Shown: in pieces, positions 37,530 to 46,959 of the stretch
Position numbering within the stretch: the first letter of the stretch is position 1
Layout: every line of letters starts with the position of its first letter
Source: Betaproteobacteria bacterium UKL13-2
GTDB taxonomy: Bacteria; Pseudomonadota; Gammaproteobacteria; Burkholderiales; Usitatibacteraceae
Direction of reading: 5' to 3'
Length of the DNA stretch: 64,000 bases
Assembly (NCBI GenBank): GCA_001602455.1
Contig: CP012157.1
Location: 57,733-121,732 of the forward strand
Notes under the pieces: generated by a model
Told to the model about the DNA's origin: nothing
Databases searched by the model: none
What the model saw: only the letters and a program-made list of their open reading frames with translations
Made by a program: the position numbers and the translations under genes

Positions 37530-38315
37530 CTACTCGACACACACATACCAATCATCAACGTCGGAGAGACTTTCAAATTTCCTCACGTAACCATGCTGCG
37601 TAAGCAGGGAGAAGATAAGCTCTCTGGCAGGCGTGAAGTTGTGCTCACAAATGATGACGTTGAATCGATACTTATCAAAGTTGAAGGAGTTCAAAATTTC
37701 GAACTCACTGCCCTCGGTGTCGATCGAGAGAAAATCAATTGTGCGAGGCGCGCCAAATTTGACCAACATGTCTTCGAGCGAGATCGTCCTCACCTCATAT
37801 ACCCGCTTGTTTTTTCTTGCATCGTGATGAAAATCAGCAACGCCATACTCACCGATGGTCGAGAGCTCGGGATTGTCTACTTCGTGAAAGGTTAATGTCG
37901 AAACCGAATCGCGCCAAACGCAGTCAGTTTCAATGTGGCACTTTCTATTCTTTTGCAAGGCCTGATGCCAATATGTCGCTGGTTCAGCTAGGATCCCGTT
38001 CCAGCCAAATTCGTGTTCTAGGAGATGGCTGTTGCTGAGGGCGATGCCATTTGTTGCGCCGAACTCTACAAAGAATCCATTCCTCTTGAAATTCAATTGC
38101 GAGAGGACAAACAAGTCTTGTCGATGCTGAGACATGGACTTGTGTCCGTATCTCAGTAGCCCAATGGAAGTTTTAATTGGTAGCAGCCACATTAGATCCG
38201 TATGCTGCTTAGCCCGCCATTTGCTTCCTGAGCGCAACGGCAGACGGATCTTGTAGTACAGATGCAAAACAATTTGTAGTAGGGTCTTAATCGGATTGAA
38301 GTCAGTTGTATTCAT
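37530..38315 (-). CDS. FkbM-family methyltransferase
   Basis: This 261-residue protein has FkbM features: GFFVEFGATNGIALSNSHLLE (SAM motif), ILAEPATYWHQAL, TISLEDMLVKFGAPRTIDFLSIDTEGSE and IICEHN. The family often O-methylates sugars of surface glycans. ATG 38315 (MNTTDFNPIK) is preferred over an upstream start at 38351. It runs opposite to its left neighbour, and its codons and base composition look more AT-rich than the genes around it, which suggests acquisition. An N-terminal helix-rich stretch of about 55 residues precedes the enzyme domain. Confidence 0.85.
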   Translation of the reverse strand: MNTTDFNPIKTLLQIVLHLYYKIRLPLRSGSKWRAKQHTDLMWLLPIKTSIGLLRYGHKSMSQHRQDLFVLSQLNFKRNGFFVEFGATNGIALSNSHLLEHEFGWNGILAEPATYWHQALQKNRKCHIETDCVWRDSVSTLTFHEVDNPELSTIGEYGVADFHHDARKNKRVYEVRTISLEDMLVKFGAPRTIDFLSIDTEGSEFEILNSFNFDKYRFNVIICEHNFTPARELIFSLLTQHGYVRKFESLSDVDDWYVCVE

Positions 38316-38514
38316 GTTTGTAGGCCCGGGGCGGAAATCATTCCGGGACAATGGGGGTCGGAGTTACATTGTTTTTCACTCGATTCGCTGGATCAATGTA
38401 TGAAATCAGACAGCCCTCGGGAATGACCGGTATTGGCCGAATTGTACAAATCAATCACCCGAAAGCACCAGCGCTACGGCAAAATTTCTCGAAGCGAGGA
38501 TACGATCAGACAGG

Positions 38515-40275
38515 CTATGTCCCTGCGAACTGCATCCGGTACAAACCTGCGTACACGCCATCTGCGGCGAGTAGGTCGCGGTGTGATCCGACCTCGACAA
38601 TGCGCCCGCTTTCCAGTACCACGATTCGCGACGCGTTTTCAATGGTGGATAGACGGTGCGCAACAACAATCGTGGTGCGACCTTGCATTAACGTATCCAA
38701 TGCCGTTTGCACGGCGCGCTCCGACTCCGTGTCGAGCGCTGAAGTTGCTTCATCCAACAGCAGAATCGGCGCGTCTTTGAGCAGGGCCCTGGCAATCGCT
38801 AATCGTTGACGTTGGCCGCCGGATAACTTGGCGCCGTTCTCACCGATGACGCTGTCGTAGCCTTGCGGTAGCGCTTCGATAAAGTCAGCGCAATGCGCCG
38901 CTTTCGCGGCGGCGATGATTTGTTCGCGCGTCGTGTTTTCCTCTCGACCATAGGCGATGTTTGCGGCGATAGTGTCGTTGAACAACACAACATCCTGGCT
39001 AACCAATGCCATCTGCCGGCGCAGATCATGTAACTTCAAGTCAGGTAACGCAATGCCATCGAGCGTGATACTACCGCTGGTTGGACGATAAAAGCGCGAC
39101 ACCAGATTCACGAGGCTCGACTTGCCGCCGCCTGATGGGCCGACCAGCGCAATCGTCTCGCCGTGGTGAATAGTGAGGCTCACATTGTCGAGCGCAGGCT
39201 GTGGCTTGTTGGCGTAAAACAGCGACACGTTTTCAAACGTGAGCACTCCATGTGCGCGCTCTATCGTCTTAGTACCTTCGTCCAATTCAGGTGTGGCATC
39301 AATCAACGCAAAGACACTTTCGGCTGATGCCAAACCGCGTTGAATCTGTTCATTCACACTCGAGAGCGCTTTGATCGGCGTCATGAGTGTTCCTGCGGCC
39401 GTGATGAAGCCGATGAATTCGCCTACTGCCATGCCGGTGCCAAGTGATTTGCTCGCCGCCAGATAAACGATGAACGCAATTGCGGCAGAAACGACAAGGT
39501 GTGTGAGCGGAGTCGCTGCGGCCGCAGCAGCGCTTTGTTTCATATTGAGTTGGCGAATCCGGTTTGCGGCTCCATCAAAACGTTTGCGCTCGTAAGCTTC
39601 GCCCCCAAAAATTTTGATCACCTTAAGCCCGCGTATCGCTTCCTCAAGGACATCGGTAATCGCGGCGTGTGCAAACTGGCCCTGCCGATTGATTTCGCGT
39701 AGACGTTTGCCAAATGCGCGAATCACCATCGCCATGATCGGCACCGTGACAAACATGATGAGAGTGAGCTTCCAGTTCAAATAGAACAGCGTGATGAGCA
39801 GCATCGTCAGTGTTGCGAACCCGCGCACGACAGAATTGAGCGCAGTGGTGGCGGCCGCCTGCAAGCCGACGACATCGTTTGTCACTTTCGACATCAACGT
39901 GCCGGTCGATAGTGCGTCAAAGCCATCCATCGGTAGTTGCACAATTTTCTCGAACATACGATTGCGTAAGTCGAGCATCATCTTGTTGCCCACCCATTGC
40001 ATGCCGTACCCGGCGATGAAGTGGGAAACGCCGCTTAAGAAAAAGATAATGACGATGCCGAGCGCAGCGTAGGCAGCGTAGCGCTCATTGCCCTCAACAA
40101 ACAGCTCTTCGATGATTTTTGTGAGATACAGCGCAACAGAGCCCTCGACAACGCCACCGATCAACATGGCAAGAATCGCGCCCATGAATGCCAGACGGTA
40201 TGGTTTGACGTAGCCAAGCAAGCGGCGGTACAACGCGGCAGACGAGGGATGACCGGCGGGAGGGGTTTGGTTCAT
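38515..40275 (-). CDS. msbA: Lipid A/LPS-core flippase MsbA
   Basis: MsbA is a homodimeric ABC exporter that flips lipid A-core across the inner membrane. The 586-residue half-transporter has six membrane helices in the first 320 residues, then an ATPase domain with Walker A VGPSGGGKSSL, signature LSGGQRQRLAIARALL and ILLLDEATSALD. Length is typical (about 580). The gene is followed by LPS glycosyltransferases on the same strand at higher coordinates, so it is probably last in a minus-strand operon starting at waaQ-like 42652. Confidence 0.95.
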   Translation of the reverse strand: MNQTPPAGHPSSAALYRRLLGYVKPYRLAFMGAILAMLIGGVVEGSVALYLTKIIEELFVEGNERYAAYAALGIVIIFFLSGVSHFIAGYGMQWVGNKMMLDLRNRMFEKIVQLPMDGFDALSTGTLMSKVTNDVVGLQAAATTALNSVVRGFATLTMLLITLFYLNWKLTLIMFVTVPIMAMVIRAFGKRLREINRQGQFAHAAITDVLEEAIRGLKVIKIFGGEAYERKRFDGAANRIRQLNMKQSAAAAAATPLTHLVVSAAIAFIVYLAASKSLGTGMAVGEFIGFITAAGTLMTPIKALSSVNEQIQRGLASAESVFALIDATPELDEGTKTIERAHGVLTFENVSLFYANKPQPALDNVSLTIHHGETIALVGPSGGGKSSLVNLVSRFYRPTSGSITLDGIALPDLKLHDLRRQMALVSQDVVLFNDTIAANIAYGREENTTREQIIAAAKAAHCADFIEALPQGYDSVIGENGAKLSGGQRQRLAIARALLKDAPILLLDEATSALDTESERAVQTALDTLMQGRTTIVVAHRLSTIENASRIVVLESGRIVEVGSHRDLLAADGVYAGLYRMQFAGT

Positions 40276-40284
40276 GTCGCTATT

Positions 40285-41556
40285 TTACGTGCCGCCGTGG
40301 GCAACCGGGCCGCTGTTGTCCACGCCGGTAGCTACGTTTGTGCCCAGCAGCTCACGGTAGAGCGCCACGTAGTTCGCTGCCATTGCGCGCGGCGTGAGTG
40401 GGGCAACCTTCGCGGCGGCGTTTTTGCCCATCTGGTGATCACTCATCGCCGAGGCGAGTGACGCTTCAATGGCATCGGCGATCGCCGGGGTATCGAGGGC
40501 ATCGACGACAAAACCTTCCACGCCGTTGGTGATCAATTCCGCTGCCCCTGAACCTGTGCTCGTGATCACGGGCAGCCCACACGCCATCGCTTCCAGGCAG
40601 GCGTTGGGCAGCGGGTCATACAAGGTTGGCAACACAAATATGTCGGCCGCTGCGTAGAACGGTCTGACGTCATTCACGCCACCAACAAACGAGACCCGGT
40701 CGGAAAGCCCCAGTTGATCGGCAAATGATTGGAAGCGTGTCAGATGTTTGTCGTGGCCGACGACAACGCCGCGCACACTTTCACGCGTCAAACGCGCATG
40801 GCCGGATTGATCGGCTAACCCCATCAGAAATCCGATCAAGCCTTTACGCTCGAAGCCTGAGCCAACGAATAACGCGACCGGTGCGGCCTTCGGGATTCTT
40901 AACGACTTGCGCGTCTGGGCGCGATGCAACTCACGCAGCCCCGAGTGGAAGACGGTTGTGTCCACACCCGAGAGAATGACGCGCAGTTTGGCGGGGTCAA
41001 TATCGAAGTGTCGCAAGATGTCGGCCTTCACCATTTGTGAATTACAAATGACGGCACGTAGTTTCGGCGACTCAAACATCGCCCGCTCGGTGGCCAACAA
41101 GTAACGGTGATGTGCGTTGAGCCGCACGCCCAGTTGCTTCAAACCGCTACTAACGCGCCGACGGTGTTCCAGCCACGTCGCGTGGACACCATCGCCTGCG
41201 CGAAAGACATCACAGCCAACGATACGTTCGTGTGATTGCACGAGGTCGTAGTGAGTGTGGGAAAGATGTTGTTCAATAGCAGCCGCAAAACTTTGATCGC
41301 GCCCAATTGACGTGACGTAACGTGGATTGAGGATGACGTAATCAACAGCAGGAGCATCGCCAGAGGCCACGCTGGTTTCGGGCCAGGACCGGGTCAGCAC
41401 TGTCATCGACACACCTTCCTGTGCCAGCGCCGCAACCGCTGTCTGTACAAACCGTTCGGCACCACCGAACGGGTTGTATTTGGCGCGGATCAGCGCAATT
41501 CGGAGCCGCCGATCGGCCCCCGCATTCGACTGCAACTCAGCCGGCGAGGAGTTCAT
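40285..41556 (-). CDS. Family 4 glycosyltransferase (WaaG-like)
   Basis: This 423-residue GT-B protein has the N-terminal RIALIRAKYNPFGGAERFVQ and C-terminal VLPTLYDPLPNACLEAMACGLPVITSTGSGAAELI, the GT4 donor-binding region with the EX7E-type pattern. The overall order resembles WaaG, the core glucosyltransferase. It overlaps the waaQ-like gene by 20 bases and ends 10 bases before msbA. The N-terminal 15 residues are polar and may be an extension. Confidence 0.88.
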   Translation of the reverse strand: MNSSPAELQSNAGADRRLRIALIRAKYNPFGGAERFVQTAVAALAQEGVSMTVLTRSWPETSVASGDAPAVDYVILNPRYVTSIGRDQSFAAAIEQHLSHTHYDLVQSHERIVGCDVFRAGDGVHATWLEHRRRVSSGLKQLGVRLNAHHRYLLATERAMFESPKLRAVICNSQMVKADILRHFDIDPAKLRVILSGVDTTVFHSGLRELHRAQTRKSLRIPKAAPVALFVGSGFERKGLIGFLMGLADQSGHARLTRESVRGVVVGHDKHLTRFQSFADQLGLSDRVSFVGGVNDVRPFYAAADIFVLPTLYDPLPNACLEAMACGLPVITSTGSGAAELITNGVEGFVVDALDTPAIADAIEASLASAMSDHQMGKNAAAKVAPLTPRAMAANYVALYRELLGTNVATGVDNSGPVAHGGT

Positions 41557-42652
41557 TGACCGCGTCGTGGACCTGTTTCACTGGGAGTGTCACCAAACAA
41601 TCGCTCACCTTGGAGCCGCCGCATCCATCATTGCCGCACGGCCGGCAAGAGTGCTCGGGACGTGTTGACGACACCACGCGAAACTTGACGCCCCACGGCC
41701 CCCAATGTTTTTCACCGGAGGGGCCAAACATGGCGATGGTGGGTGTCTGCATGGCGGCGGCAATGTGCATCGGTGCGGAATCCACACCAACAAAGGCGCG
41801 AGCGCGGGCTGTTAATGCCGCCAACTCTTTCAGCGACAACGAGCCGGTCAGGTCAACCACCGGCGCTTTGAGGTGCGTTTTGATAGCGGCGACCATTTCA
41901 CGCTCATCCGCACTTGGTGCGGCCGTCAACACCACGCGATCACCTTGGCGACCCAGTTGCAGAATCAACTCGGCAAATTTCTCGGGTGGCCAAGTTTTAA
42001 AGAACCAACGCGAGGTCGGGTGCATGTGGATAAAACGTTTGCGCTCGACACCATGTGTTGCCATTAATGCGTCCACCCGCGCTTCAGCGGCGGCCCCCGG
42101 TACCAACACGAGACGTTTTTCTTCCTCGGTCGGATGGATCCCCAAACGCCGGAGTGCATCGAGGTTTTGCTCAACAGTGTGGCGGAAGGTGGTACGTGGC
42201 AACGGGAAGGTATGGGTAAAACTTGCTCTCCACCAGCCGGAATTGCGCCCTTCACTCATGCCCGCTTTTCCCATCTCCGCACGCGGCGCGACTGAAATTT
42301 TGGGGCTAAGAATACGTGTCAGCCATGCACCCCGCGGGTGCTCGGTTAGGTGAAAAACGATGTCATAGCGCCGTTGGCGGAGCGCAGAAATCAGCCGCCA
42401 CTCAGCGCTGGTTTGGCCGAGTAACCCCCGCTTTTTCCATTCCCGATCAATGGTATGAACCACAGACACCGATGGATGCTCGGTCAGCATTTCGCGTGTG
42501 TCGGCATACACCAGTGCGTCGATGTCTACATGGGGTAGCCGATTTTTGAGCGTTTTGAACACCGGGGAGGACAGCAACACATCGCCTTGATGTCGGAGTT
42601 TGACAATGAGGATGCGGTTGACAGTTTGGGGGTCGAAAGCGATTTCAAGCAT
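41537..42652 (-). CDS. waaQ: Lipopolysaccharide heptosyltransferase (WaaQ/RfaQ-like)
   Basis: This 371-residue GT9 protein begins with RILIVKLRHQGDVLLSSPVF, as in RfaQ/heptosyltransferase III, and has MHPTSRWFFKTWPPEKFAEL and FVGVDSAPMHIAAAMQTPTIAMFGPSGE. A late CRPCGNDGCGGSKVSDCL cysteine cluster is typical of this subgroup. It should add a branching heptose to the LPS core. It is first of the minus-strand set with the WaaG-like and msbA genes. Confidence 0.88.
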   Translation of the reverse strand: MLEIAFDPQTVNRILIVKLRHQGDVLLSSPVFKTLKNRLPHVDIDALVYADTREMLTEHPSVSVVHTIDREWKKRGLLGQTSAEWRLISALRQRRYDIVFHLTEHPRGAWLTRILSPKISVAPRAEMGKAGMSEGRNSGWWRASFTHTFPLPRTTFRHTVEQNLDALRRLGIHPTEEEKRLVLVPGAAAEARVDALMATHGVERKRFIHMHPTSRWFFKTWPPEKFAELILQLGRQGDRVVLTAAPSADEREMVAAIKTHLKAPVVDLTGSLSLKELAALTARARAFVGVDSAPMHIAAAMQTPTIAMFGPSGEKHWGPWGVKFRVVSSTRPEHSCRPCGNDGCGGSKVSDCLVTLPVKQVHDAVNELLAG

Positions 42653-42737
42653 CCCGTGACGATAGCAGAAAACTGCTGCCCTCCGCGCTTTAAGCCACCG
42701 TGGCTTGGCCTGAGTATTTCGCGGGTAGGAGTGTTAA

Positions 42738-42812
42738 CCCGAGCATTTCATGGGGGCGCGTTCGAAAGCGGGTCAGCAGGTGAGCGGGCGGCCCACGAAA
42801 TATTCAGGGAAC
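42738..42812. repeat. MITE-like repeat (family B), short copy
   Basis: GAGCATTTCATGGGGGCGCG at the left and CCACGAAATATTCAGGG at the right are inverted ends. The inner TTCGAAAGCGGG matches the copies near 9640 and 21705. It adjoins the family C element directly, and no gene is seen in 42653–43012. Confidence 0.65.
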
Positions 42813-42940
42813 TTCTCGAAACCTGCTGCGTGGGCGAATTTCGCGCCTGCGGTGCTCGCCGTACACTGGGTGCGTGTCCCGTGTTTGCCAAACCCGTCGG
42901 CACGAACTTCGCCCGCTCGCGACGGTTTCGAGAAGTTCCC
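42807..42940. repeat. Palindromic element (family C), second copy
   Basis: Perfect ends GGGAACTTCTCGAAACC and GGTTTCGAGAAGTTCCC enclose a core sharing GCTCGCCGTACACTGGGT with the copy at 26179. The arm sequences differ from that copy but each still pairs with its partner. Confidence 0.8.
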
Positions 42941-42952
42941 ATTTAGCAAAAC

Positions 42953-43009
42953 CCCAGCAAAGACGGGCGTTTTCAAGCCGAAAAGCTTGTAAATACCCGT
43001 CTTTGCTTG
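42953..43009. repeat. Palindromic hairpin repeat (family A) after btuB-like gene
   Basis: CAGCAAAGACGGGCGTTTTC and GCTTGTAAATACCCGTCTTT form an imperfect inverted repeat ending in GCTTG, four bases from the stop of the minus-strand receptor gene. It may act as its terminator. Confidence 0.7.
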
Positions 43010-43012
43010 TCT

Positions 43013-44923
43013 TTACTTGCTGGTAAAGCGGAGTGTTAGCTGAAGCTGGCGCCCCAATACGTTGTAGCCACGCGCCAGTTCGTACTTCCGATCGGTCAAG
43101 TTATTACCGCTCAGCTCAAGCGACCATTCTGGCGTCATGTGGTAACGGGTAAATGCGCTGAGTAGTGCATATCCGGCCATTCGCGACGTCGGCGACTCAT
43201 TCGCGGCGTCGAAACGAGCGCCGCTTGCGACAATATCAGTACCGACCTTCCATGCACCCAATGTGGTCGATGCGCCGAGCGTGCCCAGCAGCTTTGCGCG
43301 ACTACGCAATTGCTTTTTAGTATCGGCATCCTCGGGCTGTTGTGCCGTCACACGCACACGCCAATCGATGTCGGCGAACTTGGTGTCGACAGCAAGTTCC
43401 CATCCGCGAATATGCGCACGCCGAAGGTTCTGTGGCCGGGATGTTGCGGCGTCGAATGCGATTAAATCATCGACACGATTTTCAAATACAGCGAGGTTAA
43501 GTTGATACGCGGTTCGATTGAGGCGCCAGCCGAACTCGCCCGACTCGGATTTTTCCGGGCGTAGCACCGGGTTTGAATAGCCGGGGAAATACAAATCGTT
43601 GAATGACGGCGCACGAAACGCACGGCCTGCTGACAGATAAACCAACTCATCCTTCCAAAGCTGGTATCCCCACGAAATACCGCCGGTGTCACGACGGCCG
43701 AATTGATCTTCTTTGTCGTGTCGCGCATTGATCGTCAAGGTCTGCGGCCCAACACGTTGCGACACTGATCCAAACACCGAATGGGTTGTTCTCGAACGGG
43801 ATGTGTAGTTCGTTGTTGCCGCGAGTTTTTCACTGCGTCGCTCGAATCCCAGTAAGGCATCCCCCGCGCGGGTGTCGAGTTGGCTTTGCCACGAAAATTG
43901 ATTTTGCGTCGTTTTGAAGCGGCCCGGGGCATTCGATGTCACCACACTCTCGTCGCTTGTCGTGCCGATGCTGAGGCGTGATTTCCACCAGCTTGTGATC
44001 GTGTTTTCTGACGTTAACTGTGATCCTGAGAGCGTTTGTGTGTTCAGCGCATCGTTGCTGAGGCCAGAGTCAAACCGCGTCTTCCCTTTGGATTGCCAGA
44101 ACGATAAGGAAACCACTTCGCCTTGCCAGAGTTGGTGGGACAGCTTAATCAAGCCGCTGGTATTTTCGTAGGGGTCTCGGTCTGGGTTGTAGATAAAGCT
44201 CCCGGCGAGCGGGTTTGTCGCTGAGGGCGTATCGATGCGACGTGTGCTTGTGCTCAATAGTAGCTGCGTCTCGCCCACTTTGCTCGTGAGGGTCACGTCC
44301 CCTTGGCGATTGCCGAACGAGCCCACTGCCCCGCTCGCACTAAAGCGTGTATCCGCGTCGTCGCGACGATTGGGTTTGCGCGTAAAAATTTGAATCACAC
44401 CGCCAATCGCTTCAGAGCCATAAAGCGACGAAAGGGGACCACGCACAACTTCGATGCGCTCGATTAAATCAAGCGGAATATTTTCAAACGCCGCCGCGCC
44501 CGATGTCGAAGACGCAATGCGTTGACCATCAACCAACACTAGTGTGTGCGTCGCGCTCGTTCCGCGAATGAAGACGCTAGAGGTTTGGCCAGGTCCGCCG
44601 GTGCTCCGAACATCGACATTTGCGCGCCGCTGGAGCAGCTCGACCAACGAAATGGAGCCCGCTTCAAAGATGTCGAGTCGATCAATGATGGTGACTTGCG
44701 CGAGGACATCACTGACTGTTTTGACGGTTCGTGTTGCGGTGACAACGAAGTTTTCGGGCGTCACGGGCGGCGGCGATTGTGCCGCTACGCTAAGTATGCT
44801 CAAGCTTGCGAGGCTGATCAGCGCCGTGGCGGTGCAGTTTGGCTGGCGACGTGCCCGAAACGAAGGAGTGAAAGGGTGAAGGTGATTACGGTGTTTTGAT
44901 CGAACGTGTGCAGTGGATTCCAT
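43013..44923 (-). CDS. btuB: TonB-dependent receptor, BtuB-like (cobalamin)
   Basis: This 636-residue outer-membrane receptor has a signal-like hydrophobic stretch (ATALISLASLSILSVAAQ), TonB-box region ENFVVTATRT, the plug domain with RSTGGPGQTSSVFIRGTSA and VVRGPLSSLYGSEAIGG, and a beta-barrel ending LQLTLRFTSK. ATG 44923 is chosen because upstream in-frame sequence overlaps the riboswitch. A cobalamin riboswitch upstream strongly supports B12 as substrate. The family is energised by TonB-ExbBD, not seen here. Confidence 0.9.
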   Translation of the reverse strand: MESTAHVRSKHRNHLHPFTPSFRARRQPNCTATALISLASLSILSVAAQSPPPVTPENFVVTATRTVKTVSDVLAQVTIIDRLDIFEAGSISLVELLQRRANVDVRSTGGPGQTSSVFIRGTSATHTLVLVDGQRIASSTSGAAAFENIPLDLIERIEVVRGPLSSLYGSEAIGGVIQIFTRKPNRRDDADTRFSASGAVGSFGNRQGDVTLTSKVGETQLLLSTSTRRIDTPSATNPLAGSFIYNPDRDPYENTSGLIKLSHQLWQGEVVSLSFWQSKGKTRFDSGLSNDALNTQTLSGSQLTSENTITSWWKSRLSIGTTSDESVVTSNAPGRFKTTQNQFSWQSQLDTRAGDALLGFERRSEKLAATTNYTSRSRTTHSVFGSVSQRVGPQTLTINARHDKEDQFGRRDTGGISWGYQLWKDELVYLSAGRAFRAPSFNDLYFPGYSNPVLRPEKSESGEFGWRLNRTAYQLNLAVFENRVDDLIAFDAATSRPQNLRRAHIRGWELAVDTKFADIDWRVRVTAQQPEDADTKKQLRSRAKLLGTLGASTTLGAWKVGTDIVASGARFDAANESPTSRMAGYALLSAFTRYHMTPEWSLELSGNNLTDRKYELARGYNVLGRQLQLTLRFTSK

Positions 44924-45044
44924 AATTGAGGATTGAGTTGTCGCAAGCGTCCCCGCAAGCGACGGAGCAAATCGCCGAGGCCGCAAAAATGTTGCGGCAC
45001 GACGGCGCCACGTCGGCAACATGGATGGTGTGGCCAACGATGCG

Positions 45045-45228
45045 AAGGCCGGTATCCGGACTGATGGACGAATGTGACTTGCGCCGCATTCCGCTTAGTC
45101 ACCTTCCCAGATCCAAACTGGCCTCCAGTGGTACACCGACTAAGCGTATTCCAATCACCGTTGCGGGGGCAGTGTGCGAATGCGCTAACGAAGGCAGCAC
45201 GCACTTCCCGTTTAACTTGAGGTCGCTA
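45045..45228 (-). promoter_or_regulatory. Cobalamin riboswitch upstream of btuB
   Basis: On the minus strand the leader has AAACGGGAAGTGCG, CACTGCCCCCGCAACGGT, GTACCACTGGAGGCCAG, CTGGGAAGGTGAC and a late CAGTCCGGATACCGGCC, in the order of the cobalamin (AdoCbl) aptamer. Its 3' edge is about 120 bases before the receptor start. Expression of the receptor should fall with B12. Confidence 0.93.
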
Positions 45229-45304
45229 AAACAAAAACGGCGACTTCAAGCACCTTGCATATCACCATTCTACTTCCGACAAATGGTGCTGCCCGCCAAG
45301 TAAA

Positions 45305-46219
45305 ATGATGACGATGGAAAAGAAAAGTCTTAATACGTCATTTGTGAACGCGCTCGCCCAAATTCGGGGGGAACGAGAGCGCGCGGTCATAATTAACTGC
45401 AACACGAAGCTGGTAACCACTCTTGCGCTATCGAGCGCTATTCGATACGCCGACATGCCGATATTGTTGATTGACTGCGAGTCTTCGGACGGCAGTGCTG
45501 ATTGGTTCGCCGGACTTGCGGCGAAGCACGGTTTCGATTTTGTCAGCGCACCGCTCAGGCCGCATGGCAAAACTCTAGATCTGATTTTCACCAAGCTACG
45601 CGACGAAAGAATTCTACTGATAGATTCGGACCTGGAAATTCTAGGCGAATCATTGATGCCAGCGTTGCGAGCCGGAATAGAACACGAGGATGTTTACGGA
45701 TCGGGATTTCTGCATGCTTCCGAGTTGATGAAAGTCGCAAGCCACACGAAAGTAAACCCCAGCAGGTATATGGAAAGAATGTGGATTCCCCTTACTTTCC
45801 TGAAATCGAGGCCGGTTCGTGCCGCTATAGAGAACGGTGTGACGTTCATGCATTCACGGGACTATTTAGAGTTCCCGTGGAGTAGGGCTTTTTCAAAAAT
45901 CTTGTATGCGCGCCATCGAATTCCGGGTCTGGACCAATTTTCAATCAACGTGTTCGCTTCTTCGTGCGAAAGACGATTCGGCGAGCGAGTCGCATTCCGA
46001 GAATATGACACCGGCGCAAGGCTCCATGAGGCTCTAACAAAGCAAGGTCTGTCGTTGTTCAATTTGGGCGAACCGCATTGGTCAAATAGCGTGCGGCACT
46101 ACCACGGGGTGACTCGTGCGACGCTTAAGGCAAACCAAGCGAATGCGACGGCACCAAACATCATTCAACACGAAGTAGCCACACGGTTGAAGGCTGAGTA
46201 TGGCCTAACCGTTGAGTAG
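45305..46219 (+). CDS. Glycosyltransferase-like protein (GT-A/GT2 type), function unknown
   Basis: This 304-residue protein has a GT2-like nucleotide-sugar domain: ILLIDCESSDGSADWF near residue 53 and ILLIDSDLEILG near 102 (a DSD acidic motif). The C-terminal half is Arg/His-rich, and no membrane segment is seen. It stands alone between the riboswitch and the zap genes. Its base composition is a little lower in GC than its neighbours. I do not recognise a closer family; the acceptor is unknown. Confidence 0.7.
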   Translation: MMTMEKKSLNTSFVNALAQIRGERERAVIINCNTKLVTTLALSSAIRYADMPILLIDCESSDGSADWFAGLAAKHGFDFVSAPLRPHGKTLDLIFTKLRDERILLIDSDLEILGESLMPALRAGIEHEDVYGSGFLHASELMKVASHTKVNPSRYMERMWIPLTFLKSRPVRAAIENGVTFMHSRDYLEFPWSRAFSKILYARHRIPGLDQFSINVFASSCERRFGERVAFREYDTGARLHEALTKQGLSLFNLGEPHWSNSVRHYHGVTRATLKANQANATAPNIIQHEVATRLKAEYGLTVE

Positions 46220-46315
46220 TCACGGTCAAAGTGTGGGCGCAGGTAGTCGAAATTACCTTCAAAATCTTTCCTTGTGCATTGACGCGAAACGTGTTTTTCG
46301 TTACGCTAGCAGTCT

Positions 46316-46525
46316 ATGGAAGCCGATATCCAACGCTTTGAGGAAAAGCTCAGCCACTTTGTTACGTTATTCCAGCGCTTGCGCTCGGAAAACAATGACT
46401 TGCGCCAGCAGCTCGCCGCCAAGGGGGATGAAGTGAAGCGGCTTGCCGAAAAACTCGATCAGGCTAAGACGCGTATCGAAGCGCTCGTTGTGCAATTGCC
46501 CGAAACCGAGAGTGACCGCACATGA
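46316..46525 (+). CDS. ZapB-like coiled-coil protein (TIGR02449-type)
   Basis: This 69-residue protein is almost entirely a coiled coil: EEKLSHFVTLFQRLRSENND and LAEKLDQAKTRIEALV. It is the usual small gene directly before zapA in beta- and gammaproteobacteria and is thought to act with ZapA at the division site. Its stop overlaps the zapA ATG by 4 bases (ATGA). Confidence 0.88.
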   Translation: MEADIQRFEEKLSHFVTLFQRLRSENNDLRQQLAAKGDEVKRLAEKLDQAKTRIEALVVQLPETESDRT

Positions 46526-46890
46526 CCAAAACCGCAGAATCAAAAGGTTTCTCGATTTCGGTGATGGGACGAGAGTTTCGCGTCGCCGCACCAGATGGTG
46601 AAGAGCATCAACTGCTGGCAGCGGTGGATTTATTGAATCGAAAGATGAAGGAAATACGCGACACCGGCAAGGTTGTCGGCAACGAGCGAATTGCCATCAT
46701 GGCAGCCCTGAATTTGGCGCACGAAAACTTGCATACCGCGCAAACCGCATCCGTAAGCCGCCCAATAGAGGCGAAAAGCAAGGCTTTATTGTCGAATGCA
46801 ACGATTGACGAGGCCTACATCAAGGGTAGAATCACTACGTTCGAATCAATGATCGAAAAAGCAATTTCGGAGCAAGAAAAGCTTTTTTGA
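46522..46890 (+). CDS. zapA: Cell division protein ZapA
   Basis: ZapA binds FtsZ and stabilises the Z-ring. The 122-residue protein has the N-terminal strand region FSISVMGREFRVAAPDGEE, LLAAVDLLNRKMKEIR and a helical part NERIAIMAALNLAHEN; the last 45 residues form a coiled coil. It overlaps the zapB-like gene and is followed by the 6S RNA gene, the arrangement common in betaproteobacteria. Confidence 0.93.
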   Translation: MTKTAESKGFSISVMGREFRVAAPDGEEHQLLAAVDLLNRKMKEIRDTGKVVGNERIAIMAALNLAHENLHTAQTASVSRPIEAKSKALLSNATIDEAYIKGRITTFESMIEKAISEQEKLF

Positions 46891-46959
46891 GTTGGTACGG
46901 GCAGTTTAAATTTCCCTGTCTACCGGTTGTGAGTGTTGTCGTCTCACTGCCCTACTGGT

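Noticed and set aside
38351-38809. 152-codon plus-strand frame near the msbA 3' end
   Set aside because: Most of it is antisense to the conserved ATPase domain of MsbA.
41421-42353. 310-codon plus-strand open frame
   Set aside because: It lies opposite two well-supported glycosyltransferase genes and has no recognisable domain or start site.
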